DNA of 64,000 nucleotides from Agriotes lineatus (GCA_940337035.1 CALNHX010001932.1:1-64000), one strand, 5' to 3'. Shown: positions 33,345-45,627, numbered from the stretch's first letter. Notes: generated by a model not told the origin, from the letters alone. Translations and numbers: made by a program.

Positions 33345-34754
33345 CTAGGTGTGTTTTTGTGTTCGGCTGTCCAAGAGAAAATTTTCAGTTCCATTGGTAT
33401 CCGACTCAATGTTATTTCCATAGTATTGTTCATTATTGTAATCGTTTTCGCAAATTTGATACGGATCCTCAAAAGGGTAATTTTGTGTTTCATCATAATT
33501 AAAAGTTTCTGAGTCGAAAACATTGCAAGAATCTGCGTTCTCGCTATCGCACTTATTTGCGTTTAATTCTTCTAAAATAAGGTTTGGTCTTTGTTGGTTA
33601 GGGTGTCTTTCAAAATGTTGAAAATTGTTTTGAAAGTTTTGATTCCAAAACTGCGGTTTATTAAATTGTTGCGTAGGGGATCTTTTCGAAAACATCGTTG
33701 GATGTCTCGATGTCGTTGACATGGGCTCCGGTTTAGGCAATTGGTTTGTTGGATTTTGGTTTGGTCTAAACACATTACGAGGGGGGCCAAAAACTTCCCG
33801 ATTAGTAGGGTATCTTCTAGGAGGTTGTTGTTTGGGTTGAATATGTATAGGCTGATTGGTCCACACTGGCTTTACTTGGTTTTGCAAATTTTGAGGCGAT
33901 TGAAACCCATTCAGTTAAGAGTATGAAGCATTGTTTTGAATGTTCGTTGGATAAACGTTTCTATTGCTGCCAAAATTAATTTTGAAGTTTTGTTTACTAT
34001 TATCGCTTAAACTACCGTGAAGTCTTTCAAAATTCTCGAATTCATTAACGTATGCCATGGCGTCTTCTAAAGAAGCTGGCTTTTTTAAATGCATGTAATT
34101 TTGTAAAGAACTTGTGCGACCTGCAATGAACGTATCAAGTGTAATTTGATCATAATGATTGATGCGGCATAATTTTTCTGATTTACTAAGTGTAACATCG
34201 TTGCTTGTTCTTTGTGCAATGTTGTTTCTTAGTAATTGGAGACTACCGAAATTTAGTAAATGTTCACCTTTATACGGCCTATTTCTGGTTAATTCCTGCA
34301 TTAAACAAATTAAATCCCGACGATCCGAAAAACACTGCACTAAAGCCTTTTTTAAATTAGACCAGGGATTCAATTCTATTCTATTACCTACCTTCGCTTC
34401 TGCCCTACCAATTAACTTTTCCTGGATGCATTCCAAAATGTGTTGATCAAGCTCTGGGTCTTTAAATTTACTATAACTTACAATTAAACTTTCGCAGCGA
34501 GTGATAAATTTATTCAAAGTATCGCTGTCGCCATCAAAAGGTTTTATAATTTCTATTTTAGACTTAAAAAGATTCCAGTTTACTTGAGCCGGTTGATTTG
34601 GTTGATTAGTTTGATTAGTACTCGTCATATTTAATGCTGTATTATTCTCACTATTAGAATTCCCTGCCTCAATTTGAACAATGTCAGAACTTGTACGATT
34701 TTCTTGAAACGTAAGCTTATTTAACTGATCCAACAGCTCGTCAATTTCAGTCAT
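33345..34754 (-). pseudogene. gag: Errantivirus gag with one in-frame stop
   Basis: Starts at ATG 34754 (MTEIDELLDQLNKLTF) and runs 279 codons to a TAA at 33915; the same frame continues to 33345, so a single nonsense change splits an otherwise open gag of about 469 codons. The first part has a typical capsid-like helical domain (IIKPFDGDSDTLNKFITRCE). The second part is Pro/Gln/Asn-rich and lacks a CCHC knuckle, as in other errantiviruses. Pol begins in another frame 6 bases later. Confidence 0.85.
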
Positions 34755-35006
34755 AAAGATTAGTTTATGGTTAATTATTATAGTTACCTTTATCTGTAAA
34801 ATATTTTAAATAAATATTTTATTCAAAAATGTCTTCTTAAATCCTAAATTGTGTGCAATAGACTGTCCACTACCCTATCTTCCCCTTAAACAGAGGGTCT
34901 GGGAAAGGCAAAAAGAAATTTGGCACCTACTTGCTTTGTAGACATTCGTTTCCCTTTTCTCTAATTTTCCGACACGATGCGAAAGAGATTTTCCACAACC
35001 GCGCAC

Positions 35007-35025
35007 TATCCTACCGACTGCGCCA
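35007..35025 (-). promoter_or_regulatory. tRNA-Ser-type primer binding site
   Basis: On the minus strand TGGCGCAGTCGGTAGGAT overlaps the last T of the LTR, exactly the arrangement seen in gypsy/17.6-type errantiviruses that use tRNA-Ser. Confidence 0.88.
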
Positions 35026-35238
35026 GTTAAATGATTAAATCGGAAAAACAGCTTTTTAAAAATAAACTGTATTTCATAATTACATGTAAAAGCAAAAACC
35101 GTCTTAACTCTGTTACAAACTAGCAAAGAATGAATCTAACATTTTACATAATTCGCAATGTGGCAAAGAGAGAATAATGCTCTGGGATGTGTCTTATCAG
35201 CGTGGCGTTGTGTATTTGATAAGCAAGTTCATATAACT
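35025..35238 (-). repeat. Errantivirus 5' LTR (214 bp)
   Basis: Plus-strand AGTTAAATGATT to ATATAACT; partner of 27780-27989. It abuts the primer binding site on the inner side. Confidence 0.85.
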
Positions 35239-35339
35239 CAAGTGAATTATTACACACGCATGCTATAAAAAACGGTATCCAGAACGCAATAAACATAAAA
35301 AAACAAACATATTGGCATCTGCAAAAAGTCAAGGTCAAA

Positions 35340-35560
35340 GTGAGATGGAGTGCGTTAGACAGGGTTCGGCAGAGTAATGTTACCATTTCCAAAACGCCAT
35401 AACTTTTGAACAAACCAAAACACATTACTTATTCTTATCAGAAATTGTTTCATAAACATTTGGATTTCATGACCTATTATCAAGTCTTTCAAATGACTAC
35501 TATTTTCTTCAATACAAGCCCGAAGTCGTTCAGCAAAATTTACCATGGCTACATAGAATT
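35340..35560 (-). pseudogene. Mariner-like transposase C-terminal scrap
   Basis: The minus strand reads MVNFAERLRACIEENSSHLK, resembling the RxRxCIEANGGHFxxL ending of Tc1/mariner transposases. No other conserved block or terminal repeat was found. The call rests on one short motif. The remaining 35560-35857 shows nothing. Confidence 0.4.
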
Positions 35561-35857
35561 TTGCCAGGGATAGCTTCGTCGTCTATGTTGTTCTATGGAA
35601 AATAACTTTCTCTTTCAGCTAGCTTCATAGGTTGTCAAGTCTGATCTACTTGATTCCCAGGAAATATCGCTGAAACGCTCAAATGCAATTCTTACTCCTT
35701 CAATTTTTTTTTTCATTTTTAACAGATCTTCCACTGTCCATTCATTTTTTGTTGAGAACAAATCCATCTTCGTGCTATTTTCTGACCCATTTGCGAATGA
35801 CTAGTCGAGGTGGTGCATCCACTCTGCCACTGAAGCGGTTCACCTCAACCTTGTACA

Positions 35858-36122
35858 TTTATTTATTTATTTATTTCGCACTCAGCCAACAGCCGTTAGG
35901 CCAATTATAGGCGTCGCTGTGCATTTATGGGGACTTCCAACCCCACCAACGACTGTCATGATGTTGTTATGACCGCCGGGACCACCTATTTCCGTGACAG
36001 CCGTATCACGAGGCGCCGAGAGATGCAACCGTGGAACTCCCATCCAAGTTCTGACCAGAAAGGGCATTGCTTAACTCTCATGATCGAACGTGGACGCGTG
36101 TTCAAGCTACACCACATTGCTC
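35858..36122 (-). mobile_element. 5S rRNA-derived SINE (SINE3-like), copy 1
   Basis: On the minus strand this block contains TTCGATCATGAGAGTTAAGC and GTCAGAACTTGGATGGGAG, which match the internal promoter region of 5S rRNA (GATCACCGAAGTTAAGC and GTTAGTACTTGGATGGG) in order and spacing. The 3' end is an (AAAT)n tail seen on the plus strand as TTTATTTATTT at about 35857. A second copy at 46014-46276 is nearly identical over about 250 bp. Transcription by RNA polymerase III from the 5S A and C boxes is inferred. The partner LINE for its 3' end is unknown. Confidence 0.75.
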
Positions 36123-36280
36123 GACCACAAAAATTCTTGCTTGTTAGCGTTGAAGTTCAGTCTTCCTTAACTGCACTTAGCACATTTCTGTTGAAAGCAT
36201 GTCCGCCGCATACACGTAGCGCCATCTTTGGACGTTGCTTTTGTTATATATGATATTTAGATGTTATGAGAATTGTTATA

Positions 36281-37189
36281 CGAGGGCGATTCAAATTTGA
36301 CCTGCATTTTATTTTTGTATGAACATAATTAAAGAGATACTTTAAAGCGGTTTTACATTCATCGAAGTAGGCATGTTAGCTGACGCCATAAACAACTACA
36401 ACTTGATTGTGTCAATACTGTCATTTGTATTAACAATATCGTGCAACAATGTGTCAAATTCTGTTGCACAACGTCTAAATATTAATTTTCTTTTCAATGA
36501 AGGTATAAAAGCGATAGATATTCATCAGAGATTTCATAAAAAGTTTGAAGAAGAGTGTTTATTGCTCAAAACGATTTTTGAGTTGTGTAAATCCTTCCAG
36601 GATGACTGCCCTACAAGCGTCTGCTGTGAATCTTGGGAAAAAAGTTGACCAGTTGATCCGGAGCAATAGCTGAATATCTGTGAAGGAAATTGCTAGAATT
36701 GTAAACACCAGTGTTGGTAGTGTTCACACTATTGTCAACAACAGTATTAAATGTGCGCCAGGTGGGTCCAAAACAATTTTCCGCGGAACAACAGCAGAAA
36801 CGACTACAGGTTTGCAGAGAACTGCGGCTTCGCTACGAGTATGAAAGCGATGACTTTTTGTCACGTTAAATTGGGCTGGGAAGTGCTGCCTCACCCCCCA
36901 TATAGTCCGGACTTTTCCCCAAGTGACTATCATCTCTTTGGTCCCCTTAAAAAATTTTTGGGAGGCAAGCGCTTTGTCTCTAATGGGGAAGTGAAGGATG
37001 CGGTGCAAAATTAGCTACGTCGTCAACTAAAAGATAATTTTTCTACGGGAATACAGAAGCTACCGGAGCGATTGGACAAGTGTATTTTAAAGGGGGGTTG
37101 TTACTTAGAAAAATGATGTATATATAATATTAATTTGTAGTATGTATCGACTAGAAAAAAAAATTCAGTTCAAATTTGAATTGCCCTCC
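36281..37189 (+). mobile_element. Mariner-like transposon, internally deleted, 909 bp
   Basis: Inverted termini CGAGGGCGATTCAAATTTGA and its partner near 37189 (GGAGGGCAATTC on the minus strand), TA on both sides (36279-36280, 37190-37191). Coding pieces: INFLFNEGIKAIDIHQRFHK (about 36480), IARIVNTSVGSVHTIVNN (about 36690; HTH), then after a deletion the catalytic region HPPYSPDFSPSDYHLFGPLK (about 36890-36950) with the last Asp. It lies inside the 5' LTR, and taking it out with one TA recreates the sequence of the 3' LTR (GTTATATATGACATG). The first catalytic Asp is lost, so it is inactive. Confidence 0.9.
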
Positions 37190-37345
37190 TATATGACATG
37201 ATGCTTTAGATGTAATAATATTGTATGCAATAATAAACTTACATACATAACATGGTGACAGCTAAAAAAGCGAATCCAAGAAACTACTAAAACCTTCATA
37301 TTAAACGACAAACAGAATAAGGGAAACATAATTCAAAATTTTAAA

Positions 37346-40300
37346 ATGGATTTGAAACCATCCAAGGAGCTAGCGCTTATTGGAAATGACAGCGAGAACT
37401 GGAAAAAGTGGAAAGCTAGGTTCGTAACCTACATGGTAGCTTCGGAGAAACACCAAAAAGATGATGAATTTAAAATTGCACTGCTACTCAGCATAATGGG
37501 AGAAGCGGAACAAGACATATTTTCCACATTAGGTATGTCTAAAGCTGAAGCAAAAAATTATAACACAGTTTTGCAGAAATACGATGCCTACTTTGAGCCC
37601 ATGAAAAATATAGTGTTCGAAAGATTAAAATTCTTCACACGGACGCAGAATCCGGAAGAGAGTATCCACAACTATGTAACGGAATGAAAAAAATAGCAGA
37701 TACCTGCGAATTCAAAAGTGATAAGGATAGACTCATACGAGACCGAATTGTTCTAGGGGTGCATGATAAAAATCTGCAGGAAGCACTACTGAGGGAAACT
37801 AAACTTGACCTAAAAAAGGCAGTTGAGGTTTGTAAAGCAAGGGAGACCTGCAATCAACACATTAAGATTGTAACAGAAGGACAAGTCCAAGAAATAAACG
37901 CTATCATAAAACAAAAGCACAGGAAGCACACTGGTGATGTGGCAAAATCACACAAACAAAATATCCCAAAAGGTAAATGCAGTCGCTGTGGTACAGAAAA
38001 TCAGCCAAGAAATTGTCCAGCTTGGGGAAGCAAATGTAGGAGATGCGGTGTACCCAATCACTACGGTAAGGGGTGCAAAGCTAAATTTGTACGCGAAATA
38101 CAGTTTAAAGCAGCCAGCAACTGTGTAACAGCAGAACAAGCACCAACACATGAAATTGAGGATGAATCACTCTATCTAAATGCTTTATTTGAAGTAGTAG
38201 AGGAAAAGGCAGTTTCAGCAATAACAGAAGGGAAATTTTCATTTAAAGAATACTTGTGGATTAACGGGAAGCAAGCAGAATTCAAGATCGATACATTTTC
38301 AGATGTAAACATATTACCCGACTCAATTTACAATCAAACAACACCAAGACCACAGTTGAGCGAACCAGACTCAATAATAGCTTCCTACACAGGTCATAAA
38401 TTTCCTATATTAGGTTATTGCATGTTAGAATGTAAAGCAAAGAAAACAGGGACCGAAGTATTAAAGTTCCATGTGACAACGTCAAAAACAATACCAATAA
38501 TAGGAGCCAATGCTTGTCTACAATTAAAATTAATAGCAAGAATAAATTTCATTTGTGATAAAGCAGTGGATATAATCCAGCAAAATAAGGATATATTCGA
38601 AGGAATAGGTAAATTGAAAACAACTTACAAAATTAAACTAAAGCCAAATGCTGAACCCAAAGTGGCAGCAACTAGTAAGATGCCAATAGCACTTATGCCA
38701 AAAGTGAAAGAAGAGTTGGAAAAATTAGAAGGAAAAGGAATCATAGTGAAGCAAGAGGAACCAACAGAGCGGGTACATCCCGTAGTAATCGCCAATAAAC
38801 CAAATGGAGCAGTACGTCTCTGCATTGACCCAAGAGAACTCAACAAGTATATTATAAGAGAAAGATATGAAATTCCTACTATAGATTACATACTTTCACA
38901 ACTTGAGGGTGAAAAATACTTTACGGTCTTGGATGTATCATCAGCATTTATGCAAGTTCCACTAAGTTCACACCGCCATTTGGTCGATACAGTCTTCAGA
39001 GAATGGGATATGGCCTAAGCAGCGCACCAGAGGTATTCCAAAGAATTATGTCCGATATATTTAACGGGTTAGAAGGAGTACAAGTATACTTCGATGACCT
39101 AATCAAATACGCTAAAACAATCGAGAAGCACAATGAAAGATTGAAATTTGTAATATCAAGAGCAAGGCGAGAAAATCTAAAGTTGAGCAAAGACAAACTA
39201 CAACCATGTGCAACGAAAGTGAAATTCTTGGGACATACAATCTCAGAGGAAGGGGTACAATTAGATAATGCTAAGACAGCAGCAATTCTAAACATGGAAG
39301 CACCTAAATTACGTTTCGAAATTTATTCCAAGAGCATCAGAAAGAACTGCAATACTGAGGCAACTGCTCAGTGAGAAAAATCAGTGGATATGGACAGAAA
39401 CTGAGCAGGAATGTTTTAAGAATCTAAAAGATCTAGTGACAAAAGCACCAATCTTAAGACACTTCAATCCTACAGAAGAGATAACATTAACTGTAGATGC
39501 TAGCCAGCTTGGTATGGGAGCAGCCATAATGCAAGGTGACCAGCCCATAGCATATGCATCATGTAAATTAACCAACACTCAGCAGCAATATAGCCAAATT
39601 GAGAAAGAATTGTTAGCGGTCCTTTTCGGTTGTCAACGATTTCATTTTTATCTGTATGGAACAAGGTTTAAGGTAGAAACTGACCACAAACCCTTGATAT
39701 CTCTGGTGAAAAAACCACTAGACAGCCTATCTCCAAGACTAAAGTATGACATGCAACAAAATACTAGAAGCAAGTTCATCGGTGAAGACAACATTAAGAG
39801 AATTAACTCTATAGTTATGATAACATTAGGGAGAGAAGATTACGCAAGATGCACTAAAGAAGATCCAATTTTACAGCAGGTTGAACAGTACATCAAAGAA
39901 GGTTGGCCAAGAAAGAGGGTAGATGTAGCCAAAGAGTTAAGAGTTTACTGGGATTTACAAAGAGAACTAAGCCTGGAGGATGGAATGATCTACAAAGGAC
40001 ATCGATTAGTGGTTCCACAAAAGAAGCGAGAAGAGGTAATCAAGAAAATTCATGTAGCACATCAAGGCATAGTCGCATGTAAAAATAAAGCTAAGCAGTC
40101 AGTATACTGGCCAAAAATTAACAACGATATTGAAAGATTCATACTAAATTGTAGCGTATGCATGAGCTATTCCAGAAGCAATACCAAGCAACCGCTAATC
40201 CCTCGTATAATACCAGAGTTGCCATGGCAAAACGTAGCAATTGGTTTTGCCTATATAAACAAAGCGGACTACTTAATATTAGTGGACTATCACTCAAAAT

Positions 40301-41124
40301 ATGTAGAAATAAGGAAACTACACTAAAAAACAGCACAGGCAGTAATTGGAGCTCTGAAAACCATATTTAGAACGCATGGAATACCACTGACTATTAACTC
40401 AGATGGGGGACCACCTTTCGACTCAGGTGATTATAAAGCGTTTTCAGACCTTTATGATTTTCAAATACAGTTGTCTAGTCCACGATACCCAAAATCAAAC
40501 GGAATGATCGAGAGGACAGTGCAAACTGTAAAAGGATTATTAGAAAAAGCAAGAAGAAGTAACACTGATCCAAATCTGTGTATACTGGAGCACAACAACA
40601 GTCCAAAAAATAACCTACCTGCACCAGCTGTTGTATTAATGGGTCGGCAACTACAATCAACAAATATAATGGCAAAGGAGAATTTGAAACCAAAATTCAA
40701 AGTGGAGACGACATTGAAGAAGCTCGAGGCAAACCAAGAAAAATCAAAGGCTTACTACGATCAAACATCTCAAGAAAGAAAGCCATTATCAGTCAATCAA
40801 CCCGTGTATCTCCAAACGGGAACTAGAGAATGGACACCAGCAAAGGTTATAGGCAGATATAATGATCGCTCCTATCTAGTTCAAACAAACAACAGAGAAT
40901 ATAGAAGAAATTAAACATATTTGAGAGCAGTCTATCAGGAAGAGAAAGACAACTTTGAAGAGGCAGAAGGAAGATATGGAAATAGCAAAACAGAAGGTCA
41001 GGCACAGGCAAGTCCAAAGCAGCAAGCACCAACAGAAGGAAGCTTGAAACAGCAAGAGCGAATTGAAGCACCAGTGACCAGACCCGGAAGAGCAGTTAGA
41101 AAACCCCTTCGATACTTGAAATAG
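37346..41124 (+). pseudogene. Gag-Pol of the short-LTR gypsy element
   Basis: ATG at 37346 (MDLKPSKELALIGNDSENWK). A lost base at about 37682 splits gag; the rest (37684-39018) carries two CCHC-type knuckles (CSRCGTENQPRNC, CRRCGVPNHYGKGC), protease in the same frame (FKIDTFSDVNILP, where the usual DTG is DTF) and the start of RT (VRLCIDPRELNKYI). There is therefore no gag-pol frameshift in the ancestral design. RT resumes after a deletion at 39003 with GYGLSSAPEVFQ and VYFDDLIKYA; RNase H (LTVDASQLGMGAAIMQ) starts at 39436 and integrase (VLMG, GGPPFDSGDYKAF, SNGMIERTVQTVK) runs to 40914 with a stop at 40326. The tail to 41124 is Gln/Glu-rich. Four or more lesions. Confidence 0.88.
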
Positions 41125-41144
41125 GACATTCTAAAGGAAAGGCA

Positions 41145-41244
41145 TGTTATATATGGTATTTAGATGTTATGAGAATTGTTATATATGACATGATACTTTA
41201 GATGTAATAAGATTGTATGCAATAATAAATTTAGATACATAACA
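41145..41244 (+). repeat. 3' LTR (100 bp) of the short-LTR gypsy element
   Basis: TGTTATATATGG to ATACATAACA, near-identical to the 5' LTR once the mariner is removed. It is unusually short for a gypsy LTR. Confidence 0.88.
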
Positions 41245-41610
41245 GTTTTCAACGTTAGTATGACAACTGGCACTTGGCTCTTTTCTTAGGACATGCGCCT
41301 TGGCACGTAGTACCTTATTAACCAAAAACTGATATTTTTTATTTTTGGCACATAGCATCTTTGGTACTTCCACTCTTCAAATATTTTAATTTGTTCAAAA
41401 TAGTCACTTGAGTACTAGTACAACAGTACGATTTATTTTGGTTGGCAATGAAATGCAAGATCTGACGTTTTCATTGGTCCACGTTTGACAGATGCCAGGT
41501 GAACGAACAGTCAATAAAATATTTATTGGTTCCTGTTTTTGAAATTTACTCAAAATATAATCAAATCGAATACAATGCTTCCTACGAAATTTTACTCTCT
41601 ATTCCCACTA

Positions 41611-42580
41611 CGCGGTCTGATTATTTAACCTGCAAAACTCACACTCTTTTATTATTGTGCAACAAGTTATCGACAAATCTTTCTTCATTTAAGAATTTGC
41701 GTCGAATTTCAATTCTCTCCATAATAATATCCGATATACCCGATAATATCAAGGTATTTATAGTATTACCACTGACTATTCAATTCACCTGTCATCTGTC
41801 AAAAAGTGACCAACGAAAATCCAGAATTCTGACGTTTCTTGACCAATCAAAAAAATATCAGTGGATATATCTTCCTAGAAGGTATTCAAGTGACTATTTT
41901 AAACAAATGTGATTTTTATTAAAAAAGTCAATATTAGTGTTCTGTTGCTATAGATATTGCGTAGTTTGTTGCTAGATTTACTGAAAACGAATTTGAAAAA
42001 GTAGTTTGGTTCATTGAGTAGTCCCTCGAATACCATAGTCAAAGTTAAGTAGATTATTTTTGCGGTGGTATCACTACTCATGTCCATTGCTCTTGGGATT
42101 AGGACTCGTGCTATCGCACTCGTCCTAATCGTACCAAAGCGCAATGGACATTCGTGACACCACCGCAAAAATAGTCGACATAACTTTGACTACTCATGGT
42201 ATTATAAGTGATTATTTTTTTGTGTCAACTTTCAAAATTAAAACTGCAAAATAAATATTTTATTAACATCTCGATTTGTTTACGTTGACCTAACTGAAAG
42301 TCGTCTTCATGGAAACAATATATAAGTTGACAAAAATCGTTTATTGCGTTGCCTAGTGAAGTTACTCTAGTATAGTCGATTTTGTATTATCAATTATCGA
42401 AGTTATACAAGATACCTTAACTAAATCCAGTCTTCTGATTGATTGATATCGGTACGAAGAAAATAATCAGAAGTAATACTATAAGTACTTCGATATTATC
42501 GGGTTATATGTCGATAACTTGTTGCACAATAATAAAAGAGTGTCAGTTTGACAGGTTAAATAGTCCGACCGCGTCAGCGG
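41611..42580. repeat. Inverted repeat arms flanking a fold-back element
   Basis: CGCGGTC..TATTTAACCTG..CACTCTTTTATTATTGTGC and ACAAGTTATCGACA (41614-41670, with further homology to about 41775) recur inverted at about 42468-42580. The right arm also sits inside a 66 bp palindrome (GTGTCAGTTTGACAGG.., 42541-42606). Between them is a separate 173 bp palindrome (42030-42202). No genes are visible from 41245 to 43130 apart from these repeats. Confidence 0.7.
42030..42202. repeat. 173 bp near-perfect palindrome (fold-back MITE)
   Basis: ATACCATAGTCAAAGTTA..TTTTTGCGGTGGT..GTCCATTGC is mirrored by GCAATGGAC..ACCACCGCAAAAATA..TAACTTTGAC..ATGGTAT, with a short loop around GTGCTATCGCAC. No target duplication identified. 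Confidence 0.85.
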
Positions 42581-42916
42581 GAGGATTATTCTGTCAAACT
42601 GACACGATTTGTTATTGTGCAGGAAGTTTGAGACGTATAACGTGTTCGAAGTACGAATTGTATTCGATTTGATTATTTTGTGAGTAAATTTTAATATTAG
42701 AACAAATAAATATTTTATTAGCAGCTCGATTTGTTTGAATTAACCTAGCTGAAAGTCATCTCCATGAAAACAACATCAAGTTGACAAAAGTTATGTATTG
42801 CGTTGCCTAGTGAAGTTACTATAGTATAATCGATTTTGTATAATCGAAATTATACAAGATAACTTAACTAAATCCAGCCTTTTGATTGGTTGAAATCTCT
42901 ACGAATAAAATAATCA
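42246..42916. repeat. Pair of about 215 bp direct repeats
   Basis: AATATTTTATTA(A/G)CA(T/G)CTCGATTTGTTT through GTTGCCTAGTGAAGTTACT and AAATCCAG..TTCTGATTG occurs at 42246-42467 and 42706-42916 in the same orientation, about 10 to 15 percent diverged. It may be an LTR-like or duplicated segment of an unknown element; there is no coding sequence between. Confidence 0.75.
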
Positions 42917-43130
42917 TTTTTATATTAACTTGGTTTATATAGCAATGTTTTTTATGTTAAAACATAGTTCATATTTATGTCAGCGAATAAGAACATTATC
43001 TGCTATGTTGTCTGCCCTAGATTACAGTGATATTAATAATAATAAATACTATACAAAGTGTCCATTTAGTGCGCTGGTCTCTGATTACGTGTTTACCTTA
43101 TTTTCGATAGAAAACGTATGATTAGGGCTA

Positions 43131-43784
43131 TCCTAATTGGGTTGAAGGGGGCACATTTTAAAATTATTTTGACATATACAGGGTGTCCCAAAAAAGTTTT
43201 GTTTAAACATTTAAATTTTTTTTAATGGAACACCCTGCATTTCTTTACGGATATTCAAACCCCTATAAGTTCTACGTTTAACTCTAACCTTTCCTTTAAT
43301 TTTCCTGCAGTGGTTCCAACTTAAGAACGTTTCAAGGATTTTTTTGTCAATAAAACTTCACTAAGGGCCGGTTCTACAATCCAGGGATAAAGTTATCTCG
43401 GAAATAAATACCCTAAAAACAATTGTTGCAACAAAGAAAACTATGACAATTATACCTCAGATAGCTTATTCTAAGTATATACTTGCATTGTAGAATCGGC
43501 CCTAAAACATCATAATTATTTTCCCCACTTTTGAATATTTCTTTCCTGAAAATTGAGAGGGTCGTCATCTAGGATACAAAAATACTAAAATTTCATACAA
43601 ATAGGATATTTCAATACAGGGTGTTCAAAATAACGGTTGAAATGTCAATATCTTTAATCTTTATTAAAAGGTATAAAACTTCTTGCTGTATTCACTCAGC
43701 TTCTTGTCTGATATCCGATATTGTCATAACCACAAACGATTGAATAAAAAATAAAATGGGTAATTGCAAATATTCTTTTGTAGT
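43131..43784. other. No gene; two copies of a CAGGGTGT repeat end
   Basis: TACAGGGTGTCCCAAAAAAG at 43189 and a related TACAGGGTGTTCAAAAT at 43615 lie in the same orientation, with GAACACCCTGCA inverted at about 43229. These look like ends of decayed elements of the family seen at 57328 and 62404. Nothing else recognised. Confidence 0.5.
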
Positions 43785-44275
43785 TATGAAACGAACGAGG
43801 TCCAGGATTGGACCGTATCGTTATTGAGATTGAAGAACTCAACGTTTGGCTCACTTTTATGTATGAACCACACTAGAGGAAAACCTTTTTAATGATCGGA
43901 AAGAGGAAGAAGAAATGTATAGTCAAGAGTCGTCACGCTTGATTGAAGGGGGAGATGGGGGGTTTAGAAGTAGGTAAGTGTTTTCCACATGGAGAGTAGA
44001 AGAAAACCTTAATCTCGATCGAGATTATTGAGGTGTTTGTAAATTTCAGTGGCTTCGCGAATCTTTCTGCTAAAGAAGAATGAGGATTTGATAGGCGACA
44101 CAAGTTTCATAAATAAGGATCCTATGGTCGGTATCGCATTGGCGTTCAGGAATGGCTGATGGTGAAACGAGACCCCACCTGAAGCCATGATGGTGTTTGA
44201 AGATACAGGTTTATAGTGAACGTCCTGTTTCACTGATACATACAGCATTACAGCAAGGAACTCTGTAAACACTTT
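43785..44275 (-). mobile_element. Penelope-like element fragment with GIY-YIG tail
   Basis: The minus strand codes FFFSRKIREATEIYKHLNNLD (about 44085-44010), matching the REAIEIEKHPNNIN end of the GIY-YIG domain in the 47 kb copy, and continues into the terminal sequence also seen at 1886-2270. The hammerhead boxes have decayed here: the GAAAC box reads CAAAC (about 43856) and no CTGATGA remains. Confidence 0.72.
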
Positions 44276-44337
44276 TAGATGATATGGTGTTGGATAAAGA
44301 TGGGGATAGATGGCGGGCGGTATATCCCTATCACGAT

Positions 44338-45627
44338 AATTTATATATTTATTTATTTATTAATAAGTAACAAAACGGGTAAAGATCAAATTACAATGTT
44401 ACAGAAACTACGGAAATCAAAACAACATTCACTAAAAACTAAGACAAAAAAATATTATTATTACTTCTAAGCAACCAATCTGTCAGGATCAACATTTGTA
44501 TTATCCAAAAAGCATGATTTGATTTCTGATAATGCATATCGATGAGCCTAACATGTCTATGTCGCACGTAGAAACCACTTTATGCGCATGTCCGTTCTAG
44601 AAAAAGGTATGTAGAACAAGTGACGACGGGGCCTATAACATATAGCAGGTACATACAAATTAATTAAAGCCAGCAAATCGGAACAGTTTATAACACCATT
44701 TACGAGTTTGTGTAAAACAAAAGAGCAGCAATTTCCCTTCTTTTTAACCAACTTGGTAATTCCAAATTCGAAGCGCAAGTCACTGTATTCATGAAAAAGC
44801 GGATATCGATGGGTTTTTTTAAATGAAAGATATTTAATGAATTTATTCTAGACGGTCTTTATTTTATTTTTATACAGCAATATTCCTGGGTCCCAGACAA
44901 TACAAGCAAATTCTAATTATGATCTAACAATAGAGTTATACAGTATTATACAAGGTTTTATACTGGTAAATTCGGAAGTGGCTCTCTACAGGAATCCTAG
45001 ATTCCTTAGTGCAGCACTTGTAATGTTATCCACACGATCATCCCAAGTTAACGTAGAATTGAATGTTACGCCCAGGTCCCGAATAATATGTGCCCTACTT
45101 AAGAGTTGATCTTGCATTTTATAACTAAAATTTATTTTATTAATTTTTAGTGTAAATGTCATAATTTTGCATTTATTAACATTAAATAGGAGCTCATTAT
45201 CGATACTCCACTTGACAATAGACGTAAGGTCGAGCTGTAACAAATTACAATCATCATAGGATCGAATTTCTCTAAAGATTTTAAGGTCGTCAGCAAAAAT
45301 GAGGGAACTTGAGTAGGTACCCTATATGTAGTGGCAAGTCACTTATAATAACAGAAAACAACAAAGGTCCCAAGTTGCTGCCTTGAGTTACCTCTGAGGA
45401 AGTTTTAAAATGATCAGAAGTTAAACCGTGAAACATAACAAACTGAGCTCGATCTTGTAAGCACGATTTAAATAAGCTTACTAAGTTTAGATCACAACCA
45501 ATTAAATATAACTTTTGTAAAAGGATGTCGTGCTTTACTTTGTAGAACGATTTTGCAAAGTCTGTGTAAATTACATCGATCTGACTACTCCGATCCAAAG
45601 CTTCGCTAACATAATTATAGACCAAAA
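44338..45627 (-). pseudogene. Jockey-clade reverse transcriptase fragment
   Basis: Minus strand: VYNYVSEALDRSSQIDVIYT and FAKSFYKVKHDILLQKL (45625-45520), the QGSNLGPLLFSV box (about 45375), a frameshift with IFADDLKIF at about 45280, then WSIDNELLFNVNKCKIMTF and LGVTFNSTLTWDD (45210-45040) and a thumb/C-terminal region ending near 44475. The 3' end is an AAATA-rich tail at about 44370-44338. The 5' end is cut by the inverted-repeat element starting at about 45618. Several stops; inactive. Confidence 0.82.

Larger units (their letters stand above)
27780..35238 (-). mobile_element. Errantivirus-type endogenous retrovirus, decayed
   Basis: About 7.46 kb on the minus strand with short LTRs (35025-35238 and 27780-27989), a tRNA-Ser-type primer site, gag, pol and env remnants in the standard order, and a purine tract (about 28000-27990). 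LTR ends are AGTTA and TAACT, as in gypsy/17.6-type elements. Frameshifts and stops break pol and env, so it is inactive; LTR copies differ at many positions, indicating an old insertion. Flanks give no target duplication (CGAG versus CAAG). Confidence 0.9.
36242..41244 (+). mobile_element. Ty3/gypsy element with 100 bp LTRs, mariner in its 5' LTR
   Basis: LTRs of exactly 100 bp (36242-37252 once a 909 bp mariner and its TA are removed; 41145-41244). They start TGTTATATATG and end ATACATAACA. The PBS candidate TGGTGACAGC follows at 37253, and a purine stretch CTAAAGGAAAGG precedes the 3' LTR. Flanks GCTTT and GTTTT are a near but imperfect target duplication. Gag and Pol lie in one frame with several later breaks. 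Inactive. Confidence 0.88.
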
